From Cordia subcordata (Eukaryota; Streptophyta; Magnoliopsida; Boraginales; Cordiaceae), in NCBI GenBank assembly GCA_028554755.1, contig JAPTOF010000009.1:14795501-14859500 (forward strand): a stretch of 64,000 nt of DNA. The letters are read 5' to 3'. The stretch's first letter is position 1. Each line of letters opens with the position of its first letter. Below, one piece after another: positions 47,190-56,900 of the stretch. Below the pieces are notes generated by a model that did no database searches, had not been told where the DNA came from, and saw nothing but the letters and a program-made list of their open reading frames with translations. Made by a program: the position numbers and the translations under genes.

Positions 47190-48015
47190 CCATACTCACC
47201 CTCACCCTCACCCGATCAATGGCAAAGTCTCATCTGATCCTCTATCTCACACTCACACGATCAGAGGCAGACTCATTGGAGCAGAAAAACTTCATTGATC
47301 GATTCATTTTTTTACTGCAAAGCTTAGGTGTAACTGTCAAATCATGCTTAATCTCATTGATTTTTTAATTTTATGACATGTTATAGCTAGTTAAACTTCA
47401 CGGCAAACTGCAAAACAAAGAGATAAAGTAGAAAATGAAATAATCAAACCTAATCTTGTAGTTATTGCATTATATATTTCCCTAAAGTAAGTACCTATCC
47501 CCCTATAGTTCTTCATCTAGCTGGTTTATTGTTCTTGTTGATGATTGTTCTTCCTTTTTTGTTGTTTAAATGTCCTGGTTTGACTTAGTACAAAGTTTTA
47601 GAGATACTTTGAGTTGCAATATGATATTGTAACACTGTTGTTATAAAGGGACCAATCAAAGTTTCTCAAATTTTTAAGTAAGCAATTACATTGCCATGAT
47701 CACATATAGTTTCATCTTTGGGAATTGTATATTGAGTTGAAGAACCAATTTTACTTTTGTTTATATTCTGCAAGAACACTTGATGAATTACTTTCATTGT
47801 TTTCCTTGCAGATTTAATAAACCTAATAAGAAGTGCTTTTTAAATGGATACTTCCAGATGAAAATGTGGTCAAAATGGAATTTCTTATTTACAGCATAAA
47901 ACTGAAATTGTAGAAGTGTATAAAGATGTAGATATTGGTACTCCAACTTGGCAGATTTGCATTTCTGTTTTTGGAGAATTTTCTTGATCTTCTAACTTGT
48001 ATTTGTTGCAATTCT
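47190..48015 (+). other. Non-transposon interior of the CACTA-like element
   Basis: No family is recognisable. Around 47205-47340 the sequence is rich in CACCCTCACC-like words. Its T-rich tracts and AG/GT-bounded short segments look like intron and exon pieces of an unidentified captured gene. Confidence 0.35.
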
Positions 48016-48021
48016 TAGGTT

Positions 48022-48074
48022 CTTGAATTGTCAAAGCAAATTAAGGAGAATTTGAAAGAAGCTGATCAATGCGG
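48022..48074 (+). pseudogene. Exon-like fragment, unrecognised
   Basis: Bounded by an AG acceptor (TTGCAATTCTTAG) and a GTGAGT donor. It encodes VLELSKQIKENLKEADQC. I do not recognise the family. It may be part of a captured host gene. Confidence 0.4.
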
Positions 48075-48413
48075 TGAGTTCTTTGGAATTGAGTATGCTC
48101 TTTGTGACCATTTTATTATTTGTAATAGCAATCCTGCTATAAGTATCATAGTTTAAAAGTAGAGGAAGTACTTCTCTTAAACAAGGTTCACAGGGAATTA
48201 TGCCCCCTGATTGCCTCTATGAATTGAACCTTTACCATTCTTTTCCAAAAATATTGTTTCCATGAAAATTTTAAATTCACTATGAAGGAAAGGACAATTG
48301 AACAGCTTCTTATGTTGTTCCTTGTCACCAACATTACATGAGTTGTTGGGGCATCACTTTTCTTATCTATTTGGACTTTTCACTAATGTTGATTGCTAAA
48401 AACATTGCTTTAG

Positions 48414-48640
48414 AATTTTCTTTTCACGACTAAAGATGAGCATTCTCCTCTGAAGGCCATTGACTTTGGACCTTCTGATTATGTAAAACAAGGTCTTTCC
48501 GATTCTTATGATAAAATGTTAGTTTGCTTATTTGATATGGTAGAGTAGGATTAATGATTGGAGACTTTTACCTATGAAAGGCTGAATGATATAGTTGGAA
48601 GTGCTTATTATGTAGCACTTGAAGTTTTGCTCTATATACA
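48414..48640 (+). pseudogene. CDPK-related kinase (CRK) fragment, two exons
   Basis: Two pieces of a plant CDPK-related Ser/Thr kinase domain. The first exon (48414-48492) follows an AG and encodes NFLFTTKDEHSPLKAIDFG then PSDYVKQ, the catalytic-loop to DFG region of CRK proteins (usual wording ...DFGLSDYVKP). The second (about 48570-48634) encodes ERLNDIVGSAYYVALEVL, the activation-segment to APE region (normally YYVAPEVL). Changes in both (L to P after DFG, P to L in APE) and missing flanking exons show this is not functional. It lies in the CACTA-like element and is most simply explained as captured host sequence; an alternative is an older gene broken by insertions. Confidence 0.72.
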
Positions 48641-48667
48641 TTTTAAAAGGTTATTTATTTTTATAGT

Positions 48668-50104
48668 TGTGAGTCGTAAGCTAGCTCTAGAGGAGGGGGG
48701 TTGAATAGATCTTAAAAATTTCTTTGGTTGCAAATTCCAAGATTCTTGAATTGCGTAGATTGCAGAAGCATAAAGCAATAATTGGATAGCATGATACAAG
48801 CACAAATTAAAACCCACAAAAAAAAGTAAAGAACACGTAGATTTATAGTGGTTCGACCACCAAGCCTACATTCACTACCTAAGGCTCCCCACCCTAGGAT
48901 TTCCAAAACAATCCCACTAAAACTTAAGCTTTTCACAAGTTGGTTAAGCTTCAAAACCAACCTTTACAACTTTGATTTCAACCCAAAATCAAGAGACTCA
49001 CTTGTAATTATTTTTGAATTTTACAACCCACAAGGCTAATCTACCCTATAACCCAACTTTGACAAGATATAGATAATGAATAGTTTAAAGCATAAGTTGG
49101 ATTTGGTGTACAACACAAAACCTATAGATGTCTTGAAAAATGTAAAGCTTTTCTTATATTGTTCTCTCTTTTCTTTTTGCTTTTTCAAACTTTGAAATTC
49201 TTAAATCTTGGATTCTCATCAAAAGACTAAAAATAGGCGATATTTATATACTCCTTTGAAAAATAACTATTAAACACAAAGATTTTTTTTATCAAAATAA
49301 GAGTTTTTGACTGTTGTTGAAAGATAAGGCAAAAATTCATATATCTAATGGCTAGTTAAAAATTTTGAAAATTGAAGTTTCTAGGTGGACTTTCCTTCAT
49401 ACCGTTACACCAATAAGGTGCCCCTGACAAGCTCTGGGTGAGGTAGATCATGTCCGGTATCCCGACAAAAGTAAAACATGTATACTTTGAAAACTTACTG
49501 TTGGGTGACGTAAAAATACCCATCTGGTACCCCGGCAAGCCAAGCCCGGCGGTACTCAAGATTTTGTTTTATAAGAAAATCATGATCTATCACCTCAAAG
49601 ACATGTCTAAAATATTTTTATCATGAAAGCACTTTGAAAAACACAAAGGTATTATAGAAAACAAGCTTTAGGCATATAATATCTCAATTTTAAGCATAAG
49701 AGAGAGAGAAAATTAAAGGACAAAGACTAAGGCATCTTTACGATAAAATTAACTACGACCACTCTCCTTATGTCTTCCATCTCTGTCCTTATGTCACCAC
49801 GCCACTTGATATCAACAATCTTTAATGTTCGAGGTGGCGGAAGATCATTTCCAAGGCATATGCTTAGCATAATTACTCAAGTACTCAAAACAAATCATTA
49901 GAATCAACAGAAACATACTGGAGTTCTTAAAGCAATCAATTATCTTTGTCTATATATGCCATTCATCCAAGATTCATAATCCATCATCATAATCATTCAT
50001 CACAAGCATAAACTTATAATCACATATTCAACAACTAGTTTGATTTTCATCATTAGTTTTCATCATTAAAACACAATCAAAATATCATGGCCATAATGTC
50101 AACA
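48668..50104 (-). mobile_element. SIRE-like solo LTR in the CACTA-like element
   Basis: On the minus strand it begins TGTTGACATTATGGCC and ends TTACGACTCACA. Near its end is TTCAACCCCCCTCCTCTAGA, comparable to the end of the SIRE-like LTR at 13828-15148. The flanks ATAGT (48663-48667) and GTAGT (50105-50109) are a 5-bp target duplication with one change. Internal CCGGTA/TACCGG and GGGATACCGG words echo the GC-rich repeats of that other LTR. Confidence 0.72.
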
Positions 50105-50392
50105 GTAGTTTATTTCCAAATTCTTCCATTTTTGTTCTATATACATTTTAAAAGGTTTCATCTTTAGTGCCAAGTTGGATCTCTTACAGAGAGCTTAAAG
50201 CCTCAAGTGAAATCCGAGCTTAGATGGTGATAATGGTTACTCGTTAGTCAAATCAAATAGTCATCTACTTATTCTTGATGATTATCATAAAGCTATGCAT
50301 CTTTGTTCTTATGAATATACTAAAAATATTTGATGAATATGAATTGTTTGCGTTGGTTTTGGAGCCTGGCTTTCTAAATATTCCATCTTGTA

Positions 50393-50490
50393 CCCAGATT
50401 TGTGATTTTGGGCTAGCGAAATGGCTGCTGGAGCACTGGACGCACCTGACTTCAACCAAGTTTAAGAGGACATTCGTGTTTGTGGAGCTT
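50393..50490 (+). pseudogene. Receptor-like cytoplasmic kinase (RBK-like) exon fragment
   Basis: Encodes PQICDFGLAKWLLEHWTH then LTSTKFKRTF, which corresponds to the DFG and activation loop of RBK-type receptor-like cytoplasmic kinases (family wording DFGLAKWLP..WTHH....EGTFGYLAPE). The family's GTFGYLAPE part is lost just downstream. This kinase class differs from the CRK fragment 1.8 kb upstream, so at least two different genes supplied fragments. Confidence 0.66.
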
Positions 50491-50636
50491 AATATTCCTT
50501 CATTTCATTTTCCTGATTTTTGCGCATGTGGGACAAGAAAGTATCTATAGCTAATGTTTGAAGTGAGTATAGATGATATGAAGAGTTTGAATATAGTTTG
50601 GGAAATTATTTCCTATTTTCTTTTGTAATTATAGCT

Positions 50637-51620
50637 TATGGCGGGCGCTGAGAATAGTGTTTACTTAATGAAGGAGCTTGATAGAATTACTGGTCAGGTA
50701 TGAACTCCTTCTGTAATAATATCACTTTCAGATAGTAGACTTAAAATGGCTAACCCGTGCATAGAGAGAGCTTCTTGCACCATGTCACACCGTTGGTTGC
50801 ATAGTTGCATTCGTTTTAGAGGGTGTTTGGTTTTGCTTATGTTGGATGCTTATAAGCACTTAAAAAAAAAGTATCCTCTCACATGCTTTTTACTATTTAG
50901 ATGCTTAGAAGCACCAAATAAGCAAAGCCAAAGTGTTGAAGACTTTATGTGTTCCCTTTTTCGTCTTGCTTGTTTTATTTCACAAGCAGGAAGATGTTGG
51001 ATAGTACTTTGTTCTACAATCATTTACTTTAGAGATCTTTGCTCAATGTGACTCTGATGACTTTCGAATCTTTTAGAGAAAATCTCTGATCTTATACTGT
51101 AAAATCCGAGTTCATTCCCTTCCAGAAACTCTTTCTACAAATATGTTTTAGGATTTGCAAAGTTGATATATTTCTCTTAATTTTTGTTCTTCTGTTCCTC
51201 CGAACATATACCATTAAACTCTTGCATTTGTGAGACACCTCTTTTCGATTAAATACAGATGGTGGAGGGAGTGATTCCATTTCATCCAAAGCCACTTACA
51301 GATGCTTCTACATTGATGTGTTTAGAAGTTCAGAGACCTCCGTTCAAATTTCTCCGAACGATTACTCAGACTAATCCCTATACTATATGTAGATACAGCT
51401 TACTAATCCATCACTGCAAGAAGAGTTAAAGAACTTTGGGCTGACAGATGAAATGCTTATTGACCAAGGATGGTAAATAGCAATGTTTTCTATGCTTGTT
51501 CAGACTTTGCTAATTCTTCTTCACTTTCCCCTTCTAAGACCATGGTGTTTATTGGTTCCCACTGCAGGCAAAAGATAGCAAAACCAGGTGAACTGAAAGG
51601 TTGCTTATTTACTGGATGAT
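50637..51620 (+). pseudogene. Several splice-bounded exon-like fragments of an unrecognised gene
   Basis: Segments with AG acceptors and, where visible, GT donors: 50636-50698 encoding MAGAENSVYLMKELDRITGQ; from 51259, MVEGVIPFHPKPLTDAS then TLMCLEVQRPPF; 51401-51472 encoding LTNPSLQEELKNFGLTDEM then LIDQGW; and from 51568, QKIAKPGELKG. They share one strand, and two adjoining ones read smoothly into each other (IDQGW/QKIAKPG). I do not recognise the protein. A MITE lies in the first intron-like gap. Confidence 0.42.
50818..50936. mobile_element. MITE of the CTTATAAGCAC family
   Basis: Fold-back arms GTGTTTGG(T)TTTGCTTATG and, reverse-complemented, ACTTTGGCTTTGCTTATTTGG enclose GATGCTTATAAGCACTTA and its inverse. 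It is very similar to 25963-26077. Confidence 0.75.
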
Positions 51621-51849
51621 CTTTCTTCACCCACATTAAGATGACAACATAGAGCAACAGGACAGGGCAAAAACTTGAAGCTGCACAAAGTTCACCTGTA
51701 AAACATTTGTCAATCTCTGGGATGCAGCGTCCAATCTGGGAGAACTTGTGATGGTGGACAGTGTTTTTTTTTTTGCTTTTAATAGTTTCGAAGTTTATGA
51801 TTGTGTTTGTGGTTTCAGTCTTTCATTCTAAATTTTTACTAATTGATGA

Positions 51850-52199
51850 ATTGTAATAAATGGCAAATAAATTTGCAAAAAAAGAAAATATCGTTATTAT
51901 TCAACAAAAATCTTGCGATGATTAAAAAATTATTTGCAACGTTTTTTATATAGAAAACCATTTAAAAAAAAGTATTATTTGCAACGTTTTTTTATTTATT
52001 TATAGAAAATCATTGCGAAAAGTATTATCCGCAACGATTTCTAATTTCTGCCACTAAAAAGACCGTTGCAATAAGAATTTGCAAGGAGGCCCCTCAAACA
52101 ACGATTAGAAAACCATTACAAAAAGTCATTTTGCAACGGTTTTTAACCTTTTTGCAATAGTCTTCAAACCTTACAAAAAAGTTTTTAATGTTGTAGCGT
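51850..52199. repeat. Right subterminal repeats of the CACTA-like element
   Basis: Repeated GCAACG(A/T)TTTTT and AAAACCATT words about every 50-60 bases, ending AATGTTGTAGCG at the border with LINE sequence. Confidence 0.7.
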
Positions 52200-52785
52200 A
52201 ATTTCTCTCAAACTTCTGTTTGGCAAGGTGTTCGGCAGCGAAACGCTAGCTTATTCATTTTTTTGAAGCTATGGCACAAATCCATCCCTATTAAAGTGTC
52301 GTTCTTCATGTGTGGATTCCCATTGCGACTAGATTGAAAGAAAAGGGTTTGGCATTGGCATCAGTATCAGTGTTGTGCTAAGTGAAGAGATATTTGAGCA
52401 TTGTTTTATTCAAAGTCAACTGGAGCAGCAGGTGCAGAATCATTTTGGAGGTTTATTTGGAGTTTCTGTTGCACCCTCTTTCTCTATTAAACATAGTGGT
52501 TCTCTGGAAGAGCATATGATGCAGCTCACATTAGAACATTGATTCCCATCTTTTATTTTCTTGTTTTGCTAGATGACGCGTAATGATGCAAGACAGCAGC
52601 AGCTTGGCTTTCATTCTCCGCGCATCATTTGGGGGGTGCGAAGGCAAATAGGGCAGCTGGCTCAAGCTATACTCTTATCAAGAAATCAATGGAGAGGTGA
52701 TGAGGAGAATGCATCTGAGTTTTTCTGTCAACTTCATGAAAAGAATTCTAAAATGTCTTGTTATTTTCCGAGAATGTAAACTGTC
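52200..52785 (+). pseudogene. LINE fragment, right half
   Basis: Continues the LINE at 40430-40888: SQTSVWQG-like sequence, LWHKSIPIKVSFFMCGF (the start of zf-RVT), then HFGGLFGVSVAPSLS-like sequence and the downstream block LARNDAR-like (52573: MTRNDARQQQLGFHSPRI, then LLSRNQWRGDEE). This matches the order in plant LINE ORF2 proteins. It is broken by stops. A MITE adjoins at 52791. Confidence 0.72.
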
Positions 52786-52790
52786 TTTAA

Positions 52791-53031
52791 GCCTATTTGG
52801 ATTGACTTTTTCTTTTTTTTTTTTTTTTTAAGAAAAAACACTTTTTTTAAAAAAAAATTATATTAAATTCATAATAACTATTTGATTTGGTTTCCAAAAA
52901 AGCTGAAACTCTAAAAAAAGATCAAATACAGCTTTTTTTAGAAGTCAAAATTTTCAACTTCTAAAAAAAAATTATTTTTCAAAAGTTGTTAAAAAAAATA
53001 CTTTCGAAAAAAGCCAATCTAAACGGGCCCT
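52791..53031. mobile_element. MITE with TTTGGATTGACTTTT ends
   Basis: The left end GCCTATTTGGATTGACTTTT and right end (reverse complement) GCCCGTTTAGATTGGCTTTT are inverted. Internal wording matches 24234-24463. TAA precedes it on the left, but the right flank reads CCTTC, so the target duplication is unclear. Confidence 0.68.
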
Positions 53032-53107
53032 TCGTATCTCTTTGGTTTTGATTCAATAAAATTGAAAGGCTCGCAGCCTACTTGGAAAAAATAAATAAAT
53101 AAATTGT

Positions 53108-53345
53108 TCTGTTGAAGACATCTTGATGGGTATACCGTCAGGTATCAATGTTGAATGTTTCTATTAGTTTGTTACTAGCTCGTTGGCGTACTCTGATCAT
53201 AGTAGTTTATTTTAACAAGAACAAAAATATCATAAGTCTTACAAGATCCAAGGCAAATTCAGCTCAATTCACATTAATGACCTTGTTGACAAATATCAAT
53301 AGGATGACCACCAACAAATTCTTCCTAGTTAAGCTCGCAGCTTGT
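53108..53345 (-). pseudogene. Remnant of a second subtilase 3' end
   Basis: This is a diverged copy of 53850-54065, the 3' flank and last codons of the subtilase. Shared words include CTCAATTCACATTAATGACC-like sequence. Read on the minus strand it encodes [18 protein letters not shown] then a stop, against [18 protein letters not shown] in the intact gene. It points to a tandem duplicate of the subtilase whose upstream part has been lost to LINE, CACTA and MITE insertions. Confidence 0.78.
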
Positions 53346-53999
53346 TTTAAAAGTTTTTTACATAATTTTTTATTTCAAGTTTATGGTTACGTTTTTCCTT
53401 AGCAACATTCAATTTTATATTCATATATTTGGATTGAAATATTAATCAATATATAATTGTATTCATGGCATGGGTAAAAGATTTTTTTTTTATTGGTTTA
53501 CATGTGATATATAATTTAATTATTTTCAAAGAATAATTTCCCTTTTAGGTTGCATTTAGTAAAAAATTAGTGATGATGAATTAGTATAAAAATCTATCAA
53601 CAAAAGGTCAGACACTAGGATTGAATTGTCAAAATTAATTTCTTATTTTCCTATTTATTTTGTATTAAGATTTATTGATCAAATATTAAAAATTTTAGTA
53701 AATGTAATTCAATTACAAGGTCATTGTGAATCACAAAATTTGTAAACTTTGCATTTTTTATTTAAACTATAGACAATGCAAAAAATGGAATCATAAAATT
53801 AAATGAAATTCTTTATTACTTAGAATTTTAAAATATGGATGTAATTGTTTCATTGAAGACATCTTTATGCATATATCATCAACTGTCAGTATTAAATATT
53901 CTAATTAGTTTATTATCCATTGACATACATGATCACAGTAGTTTATTTTAACAAGAAGAAAACATATTAAAGTTTTACAAGATTCAAGGAAAATTCAGT

Positions 54000-56900
54000 T
54001 CAATTCACATTAATGACCTTGTTGACGAAGATCAATAGGATGACCGCCAACAAATTATTACTAATTAATCTCGCAACAGATGATGCTGACACTGTAATAG
54101 GACTTCTGACCTCATGAACCCCATCACTCCATGTGTACCAACCAAAGGCAAACTGATGCATGATGGCATTATCTTGCCGCGCAATTGTTATGGTGAAGCT
54201 ATGCTTTTCCCCTAGCTGGTTGAAATTCAATGTGGTAGGATGAATCTGAACTGCATATCCATGAGGGGGTGTGATTGTTACTGAATACGTAGTAACACTT
54301 TGACCAACATTTGTCACAGTTCTGTTTACAGTTACGGATCCTCTGAGATTGGCAATTGCAAGAGATGGATAGTTAAGATTGCTTTGTGATGGTGGATTTC
54401 TTGGGCATGTAAAAAGAGGGTCAACATTGTCATAGCCACTACTGCATAGGAAAAGAAGGTAATCTATAGAAGTTGCATCATAAACAAGTCCAGGATTTGA
54501 TGCTTTTGATGGTTGCAGATGGCCTGCGCCTAATTGGAAGGGGGTTGTCACATTCCCAAATGCATCTGTTATTGGTGTACCCATGTTGTTGTTCAATTGT
54601 GCTACAAAAAAAAAAAAAAAGCAAGAAAAAAAATGATGAAAATTTATGAAGAATTTGAAGTATGCAGCAGTTGGTTGTGGATAAATATTGAAGCATGCAT
54701 ACCAGTAGTCATGAGAGCGGATCTTATTGCGGCGCTACTCCAATCAGGATGTATAGCCTTGACAAGTGCAGCTACAGCCGAAACATGCGGGCAGGACATG
54801 GAAGTTCCGGATTCAATGTTGTACTTAACAATTCGATTGTCACTGGGCAGCTTAGTAGGGGAAGATGCCTCACTCCAAGCTGCTAGTATGTTCAATCCTG
54901 GAGCTGTGATATCAGGCTATCATCAAGAAACAAGATTTTTACTTTAATAATGCGATAGTTGAAATTGGTATTCATATTATATAGTCCTATGGAGTGCATA
55001 TATAAAGAAAATTATAAGGTCCTGATTACTTACCAAAAAACTAGGATTTTTTTCTAGAAAAAAATTTTCATAGAAAACAGAATATCAAGTTTACCAAAGA
55101 AGAATTTTCAAAAATGAAAACTAGAAAATAGTTTTCCAAATTAATAAAGAGTAGTTCAAAACAACATAATTTTTTCTCTAATATATTTGGAGTGTTTTCT
55201 AACAGTTCTCAATTCAGAAAATACACAAAATTTTGAGATTTTAAGTTGATCCTTAGTTTGATTCTCCTTGCTGTCTTATCATTTGTTTCTTTATTGACTT
55301 CTTTTTTCTTTTAATTTCATCTAATACTTAATTTCAATCTTATCCGTCTCAACACGTAATTTAAAAAAAATGATGATCAATTTAATATGACAACAGATAA
55401 TGCAGAAACATAGACACACACACACACACACACACTCTTTTTATACTTAGAAAATGATTATATATTTCTTCAATATATTTTCTATAAAATAAAAGAGAAA
55501 ATATTTGAAAGTTATTAAAAAATAAATGCATGTTTTTAGTTTTATAATATGGAAATATATTTTCCATTTTCAATTGGTAAATGCATTTACAACTATTTTT
55601 CGAGTTTTCTACTGAAATTAGAGAACTGGAGCTCAAATATACAAAACAATTTTCTATAACCAAACAGGGTTTAAGTATGTTCTTGTCACTGCATATTTTA
55701 CCAGAATTTTGTCACATTAAACATCTGATCTTTACCTTGAGGATATTAGGTTCAATGAGACTTGGACCTATTGAACTGAATGAAGTCATTACTGGTGCTA
55801 GGTTGGTGCCTATAATAGTCTTTCCTGGAATGAGTGTTGCTGTTGGTTTAATAGCATCTCTTGTGTAGTTGATGATTGTGATTGTATTGTTGACAAGGAT
55901 ACTTGTTTCATTGAGAACATGGGCCCTAACCATGATTTCATCTCCCTCAAGGGGGTTCCCTAGTATTGCAGCTGCACCTCCAGTCCCTTTCACCTCATAA
56001 GCTTGAAAGATGTCCCCTTGCAAGCATAATACAACTTTTCCTTGCACAAGCCAAGGTGAAAGTGTACCAGGAAGGCAAAATCTGAAAGAATTAAGCTATG
56101 ACTAAGAAAGCAAGTAATTCGGGAATGCGTTTTACTTCCCTACCCTGTGTTTTGCCTAGTTATATAAAATCTCTTCTAGCTTCAAAGCTCGCTAATAGCC
56201 CACTATGTTATAAAGAATGTTGCTAATACCTCACTATGCTATAAAAAGTTGCATAATTGTTCCAAAACTTAGCTAGGGGTTTATGTAACATTCTATTGTA
56301 TATAGCATTAGGGTTATAACAAATTTTGAAATACAAGAAATTTTACGCAATTTTTATAAAATATAAATGATAAAATACATTTTACTCAATAATTATGCTA
56401 ATCCCAATATTATCTCAAATTTAAGGGTAAAAAAGCGAAGGGAACCCGAATCCACACCCAGAAGTGGAGCTTGTGGTTGTTCCAGGAATTTCTGCATCTC
56501 CTGCATAGACTAGATCAAGTGTTGTCATATCGGTAAAAGATGCCACTGTTTGTCCCTGTTGTTACATAAATTGAAAACCAATTGTAGTTCTTAAACACAT
56601 TAAATAAATACTATAAAATTTTCTTTCCAAATCTAAATTTTCAGATGAAATGGTAACTATCATGATATTAGAGCTAAAGTCATGGAATCAAGCTAAGTCT
56701 CACCACCACCAACTAAAACAACAATAAAACTATCCACAAATGAGGATCACATCAAACAAATACAAAAACCTCTCTCTATAAGTTTTAAATTTTAACTGAG
56801 GTGGCCACTATTAATGGTTATTTTCCTTTTTGTAAAGGATGAAAATGCACGTTACTCCCTTATTGTCTGCCTAATTAGTTGTCTTGCATTTTAAAATTTA

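Larger units (their letters stand above)
40889..52199. mobile_element. CACTA-like composite element with captured gene fragments, inserted in a LINE
   Basis: The interval separates two halves of one LINE. Its ends are inverted relatives: the left reads ACTGCAACACAAATTTT, and the right, reverse-complemented, CGCTACAACATTAAAAAC, resembling CACTACAACA termini of plant CACTA elements. Each end carries subterminal repeats (CCATTGCCATAG... on the left; GCAACG(A/T)TTTT... on the right), which is typical of CACTA elements. No transposase is recognisable. Inside are a full-length Copia element (41239-47185), an LTR (48668-50104), a MITE (50818-50936), and exon-like fragments of host genes between 48.0 and 51.6 kb. 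A matching 3-bp target duplication is not evident (TTA left, TAA right). Confidence 0.62.

Noticed and set aside
40880..52205. Three-base target duplication for the CACTA-like element
   Set aside because: The left flank reads TTA and the right TAA; they are not the same direct repeat, so no duplication is claimed.
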